A stretch of 64,000 bases of DNA from contig NC_087079.1 in assembly GCF_026151205.1 (NCBI RefSeq), positions 9,724,635 through 9,788,634 of the forward strand, read 5' to 3'. Position 1 is the stretch's first letter, and the number at the start of each line of letters is the position of its first letter. The notes below the pieces were generated by a model. It saw only the letters and a program-made list of their open reading frames with translations, made no database searches and was not told the origin of the DNA. This DNA comes from Bolinopsis microptera (Eukaryota > Ctenophora > Tentaculata > Lobata > Bolinopsidae). Both the position numbers and the translations under genes were made by a program. Below, one piece after another: positions 19,185 to 63,528 of this stretch.

Positions 19185-22100
19185 ATGTTGTTCTGCTGTC
19201 CAACTCTCTTAGCAGGGTTGGTTCTTATCATCGTGTTCATTGTCTTTTTGGCAAAACGAAATACGTCTCTCAGATTACATAACTATGTAAATTCTTTGAA
19301 GGATAAAGCAAATTCCTGGGATGAATCCGAGGTCATTGAGTTCGATCCTCGAACAAAAGTACTCGAGGCTGACTTTAATGAGATGATAGGTACATTTCTA
19401 TGGAATTATTCAATTATTTAAAAGTAGTAATATAAATAATACTACTTCTTTAAAAAAAGGGACTTGGAATATAAACGACCAAGTTTGCATAAATGTCTAT
19501 CCAACCAAGAATTTAGGAGGCAATGGTGGGTGCGTACCCTGGATTCTATTGAACGTATTTTTGTTAAAAATATATATATAATTTTCTGGTCACTCGCTTG
19601 CTACTCCAAGTCCCCTTAGATATCTGGTCTAAAGTTTGTGCTAGTTATATTTATAAAATATGTTTTTGTCTGCTTTAATTGATACTAAATAAAATTGTTG
19701 CTTTCTTTTCTTGTGTCATAATGATCATATACCAAATTTGCAGTTTTATGAAAGTTGCCTATGGAAACGAAAGATGTTTCCATCGTTTTTAAGTAGTATT
19801 AGCAATAAATGTTATAATCTATCAGATCGACTGAAGAAAAGGATTGTTATTCCGAACTTGATTGAACCTGAGAATAGTCCTTACGGAACTCCAGCTGCTT
19901 ATGTCAATCTTGTGGCAGATCACATGACAAATTCATTTGATTTTTCCATGGTGAACAATGTGCTTTGCCAGTTTAAGCACTTTAAAACAGTGATAGGTAT
20001 ATCAATTTATAAGGAAAATATACGTGTCTCTGTTGCTTTTCAAATAACAATAGAACTAATATTATATGTAGAGCATTCATTGAATAGTTGTGGCTGGTTT
20101 TAAAATCATACATAATATTTGTTTTCCTAATATAACCAGGCTGTCACTTCTCCACTCTCAGGAGATATCACCTTGCACTTTATACACATGGTTGGAAGCG
20201 AGGAGAAGAAGTCCACTCCTATTGTGTTACTTCATGGCTGGCCAAGTACAGTTTGGGAGTTTCATAAATCAATCCCAATGCTTGTTGAAAAAGGTTTGAA
20301 CATAACTTTTGGGGACTAGTTGGGGATTATCCCTGGTTACAGTTTAAAGCACTCAGTCCTTGGAAATTTAAGCAATGAGTTATAAGACTTTCAAAGTTCA
20401 TTAAATGCTTAAATAATATTTATGTATTCATCCGTACAAAGACCATCCATGTTAACTGAATCCTAATTTCATAATAGAATTCTCTAAAAAGGTATCTGTC
20501 AAACGTTAAAGACATTTTTCTCAGGTTACACTACCGTATAGTGATACCGAGTCTCCCTGGTCTTGGGTTTACAGAACCGCCAAATGTGACCGGTGTTAGC
20601 CCTGCTGTCATTGCTTGTGCTTACCACAAACTCATGCTTCAGCTAGGATACAAACGATTTGTTGTAAGTTTTTTGATATACAAGTTAATTTGTTATTACT
20701 GGTTAAATTATCTGTTATTTCATGCTTGTATTTATGGCCACTGATAACAACTATGAACTATCTACCAACAGCAGATTATTCAGAAACCATTATTATAATT
20801 CTTCAGATTCACGGGGGGGATTGGGGAGCTATCATTGGGTCTCTGATGACTTACATGTATCCTGAAAGCGTTATTGGACTTCATACTACTATGAATCAAA
20901 TGAAATTTGGTATGGACTATGGATGCAGTATTTTTATCCCTTTTTTTAGTTTTGAGATTGTTTTTGACCTGTTGAAATCTAATGTTTTATCACGAAGATC
21001 ATCATTTTTATTTAAGTTTAATGCCTAAGCGGGCCTGGCTGTCTTGAGTTACCAATTAGCGATTAAAATCTTACTCGGTTATGGATTTTAAAATGAATAA
21101 CTTTCCAATGTTTCAGGTTGGAGACTAATACTTCAAACCATGGTTGGAGCTGTGTTTCCTTCTTTGGTGTACACCACTGAAAAAGAGAAAGGAGTTATGC
21201 ACCCTCTCTCCACATTTGGTCAAAGAATGTATTACGATATGGCATATTTTCACGTGCAGTCTGTACTACCAGACTCCTACGGATACGGCATGGTCGACTC
21301 ACCAGTCGGACTTATTGGTTGGATAGGTAACCTCCGACAATTATATTACCATCTAGATTCTTTTCGAATTTTTCTATAGTATTTTAACTTCGAATGTTAT
21401 TTTGAAGTGAAAAATCTTCCAAACCTATAAACATTTTGAATTCTTAGTAATTTGAACTCTTGTCAGGATCTACATATGCTATGGTTAGCAGTTCAAGGGA
21501 TACAACTAAGAATGCTATGGAAAACATGGAAGCTGGAATAAAATGCTTTGGAATTGACAATATCTGTGCCATGATAAGCATCATTTGGTCTGTAAAAAGT
21601 GCACAAGCTTCAATGAGGTGAAAATGAAATATGTGAACGAATATGTATAATGTATGTGGAACTATCTTAGCAATATAGAGAGATGGTGTGCAAAAGTTTG
21701 GCATCGACAAAATATGTGCTAATTTGGTTATATTTTTGGCATCATTGATGTTTAATGAGGTACTGCTCATTTATCTTAAGATATTCTGATTTTATGACGG
21801 AAAATATAATTTTGTTTAATTTAACTATCAGATAACTCTAAGTAAATATTGCAGGATTTACCACGAATTCTACACAAACGATACAGAACTATTTTCGAAC
21901 TTGTTTATTCCGAATGTTCCTGTTGCAATCTCTAATTTCCCTAACGAGGTTATGCATTTGACTAAATTTGCAACCAGGGCCACCTTCAACAACATAAAAC
22001 AGTTAGTATAATATTTTTCCACATAATTATTAATTATTTAAACGTAAATATTTTTGAAGCTTCTCAAATATCTTGATTTAATTCAACCTGACTTGGAATC

Positions 22101-22827
22101 AAACAAGAATTGCGCCCGTTGTTTCGTTTTGGCAGACGCTAGATTTCCATTCACTATAACTTTAAGTATAAGCTCCAATCAGCTCACCTCATAATAATAA
22201 TATTGATAAATTATGCATTATAAATACGGAAACACTTGAAATTCAATTCAATTGCCGTAGAACTTAACTTGTATCTGCAATTCAAGAAACTGTAGCAAAA
22301 GTAAACTATACTTGTGTACACATCAATACACTACGCGTGCCACGTACAAATTGGGCTTTAAATAACCTACAATTTTACATAACATAGCATACATTAAAAT
22401 ACACTCGCGCCACACATTCATTGACCAAAGGCTATGTATACATCACATCTCCGCATCTATACATCACATCTCCGCGAGCAATCCTCCTGCACGCGCGCGG
22501 ATTTTTCGTTGCATGGTAACGAACGGAAGGAAGGAACACGACATACTCATATCAGACCTACCTACCCCAATCTCCAAAATCCACGTTTTTCTGCAAAAAC
22601 CTTCATTCGTAACCTTTCACTATTGCCTTTTTACAAAAGGGTGTGAACGGAAAAAATTTAGCTAGTTTTGAAGACTTTAGACAAAATTTGTATTATGTTT
22701 AAATCGAATTGTTAACACTTCCAACCCTAGGTACAACTACCATAACCACGGAGGACACTTCTCCAACATTGATAATACAGAGGCTGTTGTTGGGGATCTG
22801 ACCTCTTTTATCCAGACAATTCAATAA
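19185..22827 (+). CDS. Microsomal-type epoxide hydrolase, nine exons
   Basis: An alpha/beta-hydrolase that would hydrolyse epoxides to diols at the ER membrane (EPHX1 / juvenile hormone epoxide hydrolase family). Exons: 19185-19389, 19826-19996, 20162-20293, 20525-20663, 20807-20909, 21117-21326, 21467-21617, 21855-22001, 22731-22827; about 450 aa, the family's usual length. An N-terminal membrane anchor (LVLIIVFIVFLA) precedes the EHN domain. The HGWP oxyanion motif, the nucleophile Asp in HGGDWG, an acidic partner Glu (IYHEF) and the His in GGHF are all present. Junction phases agree except between exons 3 and 4: exon 3 ends in phase 1, while the frame YRIVIPSLPG needs phase 2, so a micro-exon is missed or the acceptor at about 20541 (TATAG) is used. 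The AATAAA signal is near 22965. The start is the first ATG, 5 nt after a 3' splice site. Confidence 0.9.
21679..21759 (+). pseudogene. Extra copy of part of epoxide hydrolase exon 7
   Basis: Bounded by TATAG and AG|GTACTG, this intronic segment reads DGVQKFGIDKICANLVIFLA and ends in LMFNE. Exon 7 has AGIKCFGIDNICAMISIIW, also ending in AATGAG|GT. It is therefore a diverged, shorter duplicate with both splice-like ends. It may be an exon relic or an alternative exon; its length (81 nt against 151) changes the phase, so substitution would not keep the downstream frame as exon 7 does. Confidence 0.55.
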
Positions 22828-24564
22828 ACAGAGCTCTCTTGGACTGACTTTAGATTATTAATATCCTTACCTTATTGAGAAAATCGTCAGTCATGATCAT
22901 GATTGATAGTTAGTTTATGATATAAATTATTAGTTTTGTTTTGTGATTTTCATTTTTAAAAATAAACCATTGACATTGTGTGCAAATTTACTGTTTGTTT
23001 TTATATTTTTGTATTATAATAGTCATTGAAATTTTACATATTATAAGTTTTACAGATTACCTATGAGCCTTCTATCATCACATCAGCTGAATCCCTGGAA
23101 TCCTTCAAAGAATTTCTAAAAACCTTCTTATGCAAATTGTCTCAGCATGAATGATATATTTTCAAGTATATATTATCAGTATATGCTACTAATTGAGAAG
23201 ATCGTCAGTCATGATTGATAGTTAGTTTGTGATATATTATTAGTTTTGTGAATTTTATTCTTAAATTAATGAACCATTGTGTGGAAATTTCTTGTTTTTC
23301 AAAATATAATCATTGTAGTTTTACAGATAAGTTTTACAGTTAAGCTGCGCCTACTACCATCACATCAGCTGATGAAAAAAAATCAATGACTAATTTTAGC
23401 CTTTATTTAGTGTTAGTTCTTTAATTTTAAGCTTCACTCTCTGATTTTAGTATGAACGATATATTTTCAAGTATATTAATTATGCTTTTCTAACAAAGTT
23501 AAAACGAACTCTTCATATAGTGTATCCTGGGTTTGGACAGGATATACCCGTTTACAATATTGCCATCACGTTACATTACATAATTCTGAAACTCATATTA
23601 TATTTACAATAAATTATGCAATGTCACAACATTAAAATCAACAATGTTACCAGTCGGACTATATTTTATCATGAATGTTTCTGGGATGACTAGATTAAAC
23701 ACTGCTGAGTATAAGTTTATCTTAATATTGGTGTTCTTAAACTTCAATTTATTATTATTACTAGAAAGCCCGTGGTAACAGGGAGGAAGCTAGTATGTTG
23801 TATGTAGTAGTATGGTATTCTTTGAAAGAAAGTTTTGATCGCATAAAAAAATACTTCCCAACCGAAGATACATCTGATTTTAATGTTAAAAACACTTTAT
23901 ATTATCACAAAACCGATCAAAATGCCGTTCTAACAATCATTGAACGTGCACGTTTACATTACAACACCGTTGATATGCAACCTTTTGGTTTTTGCCTAAC
24001 TTTTTACTTTTGGTTTTTGCCTAACTACAAACATATAAAATTCTTTGAATTATAAGTAAGATAAAGTGTTCCGCTTTTTTATTTACTGGTTATAATCTAT
24101 GTTTTTATAGGCAAAATGGTAACCAGGTATTTACTGGCTAACAGCCCATATCACAAGTAAGCGTTGGCTGTTGTTTTCAACAATATTGCTGGTAAACAGC
24201 TACAAAGTTTATATTGAGCATACAATTTTAAATTGAGTCAAACAGAGGCTCATGTAGGAGGACCAGGGAATGTTTACTTAGCACGATAGATGAAGTCAGA
24301 CGTAAGAAATCGGGCATAGGCCAATAGTCATGATCAGTCATAGGTCATGATATTGTCATCCATGGCCAATTATAACCATCATATGTTTTTATAAATCTGC
24401 TGTGTGTTTATAAATTCTTTTAAAGACCAGGTTTAAAGCAATGGACAATATACAACACTTCCCAATGCTAATGTTTGCCCTGTTGTTGGAATTAACTTTT
24501 TTTAAATTTTGTATCCAAAAAGTAACATTTATTCCAACACTTTGTAGTTGAATGTAAATACAAG
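22828..24564. other. Intergenic with a tandem duplication
   Basis: About 22867-23065 is repeated, diverged, at 23188-23350 (shared AGTCATGATTGATAGTTAGTTT, ATTATTAGTTTTGT, CATCACATCAGCTGA). Near 23060-23150 a plus-strand frame with SAESLESFKEFLKTFL resembles the C-terminus of LINE reverse transcriptases, but is too short to be sure. At 24111-24153 a 3' splice site is followed by GCAAA and an ATG (MVTRYLLANSPYH) and a GTAAGC donor, a candidate first exon. A frame at 23795-24055 is not recognisable. Confidence 0.4.
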
Positions 24565-55525
<30,961 letters not shown>

Positions 55526-58500
55526 ATTCGTTGCAGATCCCAAATCTAATTCATCTACCTCTATCAAAGATACAAGAGAGGATATTGGGTCATCTGGCTT
55601 CAGTTTTAAAAAAACACTCACATTTTTAGTACGCAATTGAACTTTAAGAGAATATTGGAGATTTGATCTATCGTGGATAGTAGTTCATACGGAACATTCT
55701 GCAGACTTTAGGATAACGAAAGATCTATTTGCTGACGTTGATAATGCCTTGGTTTTATATTCTATCAGTAATTTCTCGTGCTTTATTCACGATTATTTCC
55801 GTCATTTCTGCATTATTTCTAAATTCTTATTGGTGTCGATTTCAGACTTTAAGCAAGAACAGTTCTATAATCGCTCAAATCATCTAAATTCATGTGGATA
55901 TAGCTGTTGCAGAAGACAGTCTTTAAATCGACAGTCTTTAAATTTACTTTCTTTAAAAATTACTAAAATAGTTATTCTCTGAATGAGTGGGATGAACTTA
56001 TTTACAGCTGACTTATTTATTTTGTTTTGAATTTAAAAGACATCACGATTTTATTAAAATATTTAACATGGTGGATTCCATTTCACATTGATATTAATGT
56101 AATCATTGATCATTTATTTATACCACTCATTATCATTATATTGGTTTTGATAACAAAATCGTTTTTATTTTGACATCCCAACCCAAAAACAGCTAAATCC
56201 TCTCCAAGTAAATTATATGAAGTCCAAATCTGTGTAAATAAAGTTTTAGTGTGAGTATAAAGCGTCTGTAAGCGTCCAATTGTCTCCATTTTACACGTTA
56301 CAGCTTTACAGTTTTCAATAAAACCAGCACCATTGACAGCTCCTGACACTTCAGTGCAGCGTGGACTCGGAAAAACGAGCCAATAAAACTCCTTATCCTA
56401 CCCAATTGGCCGGTCATATCTTATATTACGAGTCAGGTGACTCAAATCAACTTACTAATGGCCTCGAACTGTAGCTGTCTCATATTGGCCTCTGCTTCAT
56501 TGGGAGATCTTCTCTGCCCCTCTAGGCTCTAGCTTCGCTTTTGTAACTTAATGAAATGCGGCCGGTAAGATTATTCGTATAAATCTGCGTTTAGACTTAG
56601 TATAAGGTACACCGTGCCACGAATAGGAATCCGTTCTTTGATTGGAGTATACAGTTTCTATTCCTGTGCTCCCCTACACTCCAGAAAATCCCATACACAC
56701 GTACTGAGAGATCCTGGCCATGCTTCAGAATTACACTACGGAGCAACAAGTCACGAGTAAGGGGAACCTAGTCGTGCGACTTTCAAATAGAGCAGTGTCT
56801 CTGCAGGACACACTAACTCCCCACTTCAGACCTTGTTCGACACACCAAGTGCCCTGAGACTCGGGAACCACGCGGGGCCGGCCCCTAGCTTGTGAAATTC
56901 AACCAAGTCACGTTCAGTAATCTGTGTAAGAGCACTCCATTTTATTTTTGTGATCTCATGTTTAGGTGTGTGATAGATATCACTCTGGGCTATGTAGTAT
57001 TTAAACGCTGTTAAACGCCGACAAAATGCCGCACTGGTTATAACGGGGTACAATTTCACATCCTGCTACAGGTAGTACTGACGTTTGGGGCCGTTGGGCG
57101 GGTTGTCATGGTAACAACCAAACTTTTTCCTCCTACGCTATTGGATAAACGCCTCACGCGAATTTCGCATGATAGAGTTTCGGGGAAGCATATCTTTAAT
57201 TGCTTAAGTAACGACTGCTATTTAGTTTGATAAATTCCGTTGGTCTGGTGCTTATTTTAATGTCCCGAAGTTTATGGACAGTGCGTATGTATTTTAAACG
57301 TTTATCTTTGGAGGGAGCTCGGAATGGGACTGTAACTCACCTTTAAGGAGCCGTGAAATACCGAATAACGGATTATTCAATTTATTCATAGTCATTAATA
57401 CGAAACTTTTCGGCTGTCCATGTTTTTATAAGAGCACGCGACTAGTGACGTCACGCAATCTATTTGGTTCCGGATAAAGGTTTTGGAGTAAGAACCACTT
57501 GGAATGCCCCATTACCAAAACGGATCTGAAAGAGCAATCCGGTCCTGATTTCTGTTCGATTCCTAATTTGGACAGGCTTTTGAAGTATACTTTTAACTTT
57601 GTAGAATTTATGGTTATTGAATTTAATATACGGTCATGAAAAATAACCGCGCTTTTGACAATACTTTTTATCAGTAAAATTGAAGTTGACAGTGAAGGGT
57701 TAACTGGTTGGCCGATCAGTACTAACATTAAAGTATGAATATATTCAAGCTAGCTGCTCTAAGCTTATTGACTCCATGATTTCCTATTTGATCAGTTTAT
57801 CTGACATTTCTCAAGAAAATGTGGTGTAAATTTGAGCTTCACAGTCCACAACTCTTCAAGTTTCACTAACATTAAATCTGAGCATGATTTACAACTCCCA
57901 ATTCTAGTGGTCCTCTCTCTCACTTTAACTACGATTCATTATTAGTGTTGAATTCTTTTTAATGCTAACTTTAATTACACCTGAGCATGTGATGGAATTC
58001 TGGGGCACAAAGGGCGGAAATTAGTGGAATCAATCGTGGGAATCGAATGGGAGCAAACCTAAGTGAATTATTCAAGTATGATTTGATTATTGATCAGAAT
58101 CTATGATTTATAGATTTAGAGTGGGCACTGCTAACAATGTAAAACCAATAAAACTTTGTGGGAGGGCTTTTCCTATCAGTATCTCAAGTCTGAGCTTGAA
58201 TTTATTTGGACGGAGTTCAAATTTTTCCCGTTGTACATCTTTATCATTTTATATTTTAGTTAATCTTTTTTCTCTTCTGGGAGCTATCACATAAATTAAT
58301 GGTCAATGGTCATAAGCAGTCATAGTGAAAATGCAATTTTACTCGAACAGTAATGTGGGACCTCAAACCCACAAAATTCATAACAAACGTTTTAAGCCAG
58401 GCTCAATATTGATGAAGAATCCGTAATAACCAGCAGTGATAACCAGCAGTGATCAGGGTATGTGTAAATTAATAACCGCGTCTGGGTTCTCCCATGATAG

Positions 58501-61500
58501 CAAATACATTTATGTTTAACGAACCAGGGTATAACGGTCTGTGCCATTACGATCAGGCTGTGTAACTCAGTTAAACTCACGTGCTACCTAAACTTCAGGT
58601 AAAATTACCACATGAGCCCACTGGCCCTTGACAGCTGGAATTACATTTTACTCAATTTATTACTGTCATGGTTCCTTGCCAGGGTAGCTCGATTGTACGG
58701 GTTGTTGGGTTGTGTGATCTCAATTTTTATAATTTATAATATATTTGTATTATCAAATCACCAAGGCCACTGTTATTCAATAAAATATATTCTTCTCATA
58801 TTTCTTTTTATTGTTCGTGACTAACCTTTATCAGTCATTTCAATTCTGCTCGATCTGTAGTCTCCAGTCCCATAGTACTACCATGATTCGTACAATTATT
58901 ACAATTCTCAAATGCCAACTCGCATTCGGAAGCATTTTGAAGTTAAACTGGGATGAAAAATAAATTTAGACCAATTAGTGAGGATATTCATTAATCATGC
59001 AGTGTAATGACCCGGTGATCCACTCAATTGCAGGCCTGGAACTCCTCTTATTCTGCTTCGAAATCTTGTTGGAAGATAACGGAATATTTGAGCCGTTCAA
59101 CGGAATATTTGAGCCGTTCAAATTTGTGCTGTTTGCATGCTCAGCTATAGATGGACCTAAATAAAGAGTTAAATTATACGAATAACTGAAAGGGTATTTG
59201 TTATACTACAATGTTACAAACTCTCATGTTACATTCGTGCATTAATAATCATCGTTAAATTAATAATTGGTTAATCTATTATCTATGCAGTTACCATGAA
59301 AATAAGTTCATTTCCTACCTTCAACTCATTAGTTCATTCCCCGAAGCCGGAGCATGTTTATACGTGCATGTAATACGTTCCGGCCGTCCCGAGACGTCTA
59401 CTAGATGTACACGACTGTATTATTTAATTATATCTTTCCTTCTGGGATGAAGGACCTCACTTGCTTAAACTTCATAGCTTGAGTTGTTTAGTTCTACAGT
59501 GCGAGCAGTGCACATGCTGATATGATTGACGCTGCTTCAGCTTTTGTTTTGCATTACGTGTAACACAGTTATGTATTCTACTGATCGGACTTGTCCCATG
59601 TAACTTATTACTACTTTTCAGTGCTTACAGATATTACTTTATTAAACTTGAAGTGCAACGTGCGTGGTGTTACACACACAACGAAAAGTTCCATCCTAGG
59701 ACGTACAGCCGATCAGCTTCTAAGAGTGCAGCAATAATTGATCAGAGCTGACAATAGTCCTTGAGGGCTGGTGACTTTATATTTATCGGTATGATTTTAT
59801 AAGTTTCAAGAACCCCCTCCAGGATTTCGGTATAATCACCAGAACGAAATCTAAAAGACTCTAACTATCAGTATGATACTGGCCACCATGAAATAGAAAA
59901 TTACCAACTATAAACACTGTGCAGCTGCTGCCTGTTTTGTATGATTACCATCTCAGTATACTATACGAAAATTTTAATATCTGAGGCTCCATTTGATTTG
60001 TAGAATAATTTCAGTTCAGCATCTATTACTTTCAAGTGCGAAAAATTATGTTCGAGTGCTTTTTAGGGGTTCATAAATAAATCTGCCACCTCTCTTTCTT
60101 ATTATAATCAATACTCAAAAAGGCCATGTTAGAGCGTCTTACTCCAATAAATTTGATATCATCGGCCAAAAAGCCTGTCATCGCCAGTTTGTTATTATGC
60201 AAGTGCAACTCATCAAGAAGAAACAGAAACCATGATCGTATCATTGTGTCCTACCCATCTGACTCGGTGCTAAAACTAGGTTAGTTACAGCAGGTTAATA
60301 AGTTTAGCGACTGTTCTGCTGCTCTCCTCCTGCCAGGTTTGCCTTCCAATTTCATGTGGCTACAGTACGATCAAATCAGTCTCTTTTCTAAAGTCTCTCC
60401 GTCGGTGAAACACAAAGAGTCTTAATGAAACCGACCCTGTTTTTAGTTGATGCCTAATCTGTTTTTAACGCACAAATAGCAGAGTTCATATCATTGGCCT
60501 CGCTAGCAAGTTATAAATATAAAGAATGGATATTTTCTTCTGAGAGTAGATTCCGATTTCTGATTTATTACTCTTAGTAGCAGGTTAGTACGTGAAACTA
60601 ACATTAACGCGTGAGTAAGGTTGGTAACCTAGCAGTAGAATTTACTCTCGACACCAACACCAACAACAAATTTAAAACCACTTTATTTCCTTAATTGTAT
60701 AGCTGAAAATAATACAGTTCCACGATTTTTCGCTACCTTTCATAATTGGACTAAAGTCGATAATCGAATTGAATATATGCTCATATGCAAACTCGAGTCA
60801 CGTGGACGTGGTGCACGGAGTGGTTGCCCGTAGCAACCAATCTGAGTCACGTATTCTATTGACATTGTTCGCATGTGATGCTGAAAATTGTGGTTCTAAT
60901 CGAGAAACCTTACTCCCACTCGCTTTTCTCAGTTTTTAAACCTTGTGTCTCAAGCGGTTTTACTTTCAACTTAAAATTTCCAAGTTTTTTATTTTATTTT
61001 CAAGTTCTTTAGTATGATAAAAAAACAATCCCTTTAAATCCCAGCCTTCTCGCTGGTAAGTTAATAGGTCCTGTAACTTTACTGTGCTAAATTCAGGTGC
61101 AATTCTCAATCGCGTAGGCGTCATTATTTGTTACACGTTTTTCTGAGTACCTAGTCTCCTTGCACCATCCAGCCGAACACACACCAAACACCCATTATTC
61201 GTGTATCTCCGACTCTATGTTAAACATAGATCCTAGTCAATGCTTACAAATTATTCAGTGTACAATTTGCTTTCTTTTTCATGGTATTTTTCCACCTATC
61301 GGCCGAAACTTTTTCATTTTTCCACTGGTAATAAGGCTGATGGAAAGTTGTGTCCAGAAGAACACGAACTTCAAATTGTTGACATCACGCCGGACCTTTG
61401 TTGTTTGTTATTTATTTGGGTGCTTGCACTCAACTAATACTTCCAGCAGTATTATAATGTATTTCATTCACCTTTTATGAACGGAGCCCGTAAAAATAGC

Positions 61501-61565
61501 TCACAGCTAAGAATCTCTGACCCAAATTTCTTGTTAATTTTATTGTTAATCTTAAAAATCCTCAG
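55526..61565. other. 6-kb intergenic region, no supportable gene
   Basis: No ORF here has recognisable motifs together with splice context. Short features: a direct repeat of GGAATATTTGAGCCGTTCAA at 59081-59120, CAGCAGTGAT twice near 58430-58450, and an AT-rich stretch with TTATTGTTAATCTTAAAAATCCTCAG ending in the 3' splice site of the next gene. Regulatory DNA or non-coding transcripts may be present but cannot be shown from sequence alone. Confidence 0.4.
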
Positions 61566-61570
61566 ATAAT

Positions 61571-63528
61571 ATGTTAAATAAGTATGTGATTGCGATACTG
61601 CTGACATTAGTCGTGAGCAGTTTTTCAGAAAGCAACGAAATAGAACCGCCCGACAGTTTGGTCCTCAAATACGGTAAGTAACAAGACACTCCTTACTTAA
61701 GTAGCATGGGTCAGTAAATAACTCCTTCAAGCTTAAGGACTTAGTAATAAGTAAGTCACTCCTATAAGTTAAAGGAGTGACGTACAAAAATCACTCTTAA
61801 AAGTAGTTTTGCACTGACAACAAAAAACATTAGCTACCTTTGTAAATCATGGTCCATTTTGGCCATAATTTCAACAAGCAAAGCTGTAATTTCATAGTTT
61901 CACGATTGAAACCAACCTTCATTGTTTTAATTTTTAACGCGACCCCTTCCCGAGTAGCGGCAATAAAGTGCCCTAAACCGACGATAAAAGACGGTTCAGT
62001 GATCCCTGATGTCGAAGAGATTGAATTATACGAAACCTATACCGTTATCTGCAATAATAACTTCCAAATGGGTATAAACAATCATTTCTTCTAGCACTTT
62101 TTCAAAAATAATTTTCTTATTTATCTATCTTATCTTTTATTTCTGTTATGTCCTAAGTTCTGTTTCTGTCCTAAGTGTACCCAAATCATTGATTCATCAA
62201 AGACTAAACAATTTAATCTGTTAGGTTTATGTCTTTGGAATCCTTTATAACTTTGCCACGTGTATACAGTTTAATTTGTATGTCAAAGTGCAGCAGAAGG
62301 AACATAAGAATTATAACTAAAGTCTGTAGATTGTATACAAAGAATCTATGATTTATCATTTAGCTCGGTGTAGAGCGGCAGTATAAGATAACATACCAAT
62401 TTCTCAGAGAGGGGAGAAGATAAGGTAATTGGAATAGATCCAGTGTACACCTGTTCACCAAAAGATGATGGGTCTGGAGCCTTGTCTCCAGAAACTCTCC
62501 CTACATGTGTTAATTATCCATGTTCGTCAATACGCTTTTTTGATTAACTAATTAAAAATTAATTTACTAATTTGTTAATCAACTGATTGACTAATTAACT
62601 TTTTGCCTCAATTTGGCTCAAATCGTTTTACAATAATATCCCCAGGGAGTCAGAGTCAACTAGATTTTATAAAACAGATAACTGCTGACGTTAACAACAA
62701 ATATGCCGTGCAAAGCGATCAAATCGGTTGTTGGGAGGGATCAAACGGTGATTTTAACGGAGCGAGTGGCTTGACTCAATGTAATCCTCGAAGCCCTTCA
62801 ATGTATATAGGTGAGAAATTATAAAAGATAAAAAGTTCGTCGCCTTTTGGATCCTCTTTACAAATGAAATCTATAATATATAGTAGGGTAGCGTTTGAAT
62901 CACCACCTGTCTTTATATTTGACACTATATCGCGGATCTACAAATAATTAATTATAAGTTTATGTCATTACTAGTTACTACCCGCTACATTACAGATATT
63001 GGTTGCAACGACAACAACAAAGAACGCACAATGGTTGGCTATAACTCGCTTATGGTATTTGGTGATAAAGTGGACGCCACTGATCCATTGTGGGGAGAAG
63101 ATATCATTGAAGATGAGGTCGAAAAAATGAAAATCTACATGGAATGTATTCCAGGTAAATCTATATGGAATGTATTCCAGGTAAATCTATATGGAATGTA
63201 TTTCAGGTAAATCTATATTTAACTTTCTCTTACGAAGCTGACGTTGTTTAAACTTCAAGAACATGCATAACTTCAAACTTGAGAAGAATGTATCTTATTC
63301 TTAATGATCACAACTTTAAATGCTAAATATAAATCTCTATAGTAATGAAAATGTTTTAACACCTCAGTACTGTGTCTTACTACAGCTCAACCTGCTCAGT
63401 CTGACTATTTGGGAATTTAAACTCTTGATATAAATCTCTATTACAGCTGAAGAAATAGCGACGGTATGTCAGAAGGTTGATGAGCAACCTACCAAGTCAA
63501 ATACGAAACTTTACGTCAAAGTGTACAG
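61571..63528 (+). CDS. Secreted sushi-domain protein, 3' end not found
   Basis: Exons with GT-AG ends: 61571-61673 (signal peptide LNKYVIAILLTLVVSSFSES), 61958-62071 (IKCPKPTIKDGSVIPDV then YETYTVICNNNFQMG, the first half of a sushi/CCP module), about 62438-62508 (VYTCSPKDDGSGALSPETLP then TC, the second half), 62646-62810 (SQSQLDFIKQITADVNNKYA, then IGCWEGSNGDFNGASGL), 62991-63154 (IGCNDNNKERTMVGYNSLMV, ending MECIPG) and 63447-63528 (EEIATVCQKVDEQPTKSNTK). Phase 1 links nearly all. The junction before 62646 is unsure. Downstream modules are not recognised; the gene leaves open at 63528 in phase 2. The start ATG lies 5 nt after a 3' splice site. Confidence 0.65.
63139..63206 (+). repeat. Triplicated splice donor, 26-bp period
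   Basis: ATGGAATGTATTCCAGGTAA occurs at 63139 and 63165, and a third copy with TTTCAG for TTCCAG at 63191. Each carries its own CAG|GTAAAT donor. The first lies at the end of the exon 62991-63154; using the second or third would add 26 or 52 nt and shift the frame. Confidence 0.9.

Noticed and set aside
23795-24055. 86-aa frame with YFPTEDTSDFNVKNTLYYHK
   Set aside because: Partly protein-like in composition but no domain, no consistent splice phase with the BRPF gene, and a duplicated FGFCLTFYFWFLP tail.
57540-57580. tRNA-like GTTCGATTCC box
   Set aside because: No matching A box, acceptor stem or anticodon arm at the right distance.
58612-58824. Hydrophobic 70-aa frame
   Set aside because: AT-rich sequence readily gives Phe/Ile/Leu-rich frames; no homologue recognised, no splice sites.
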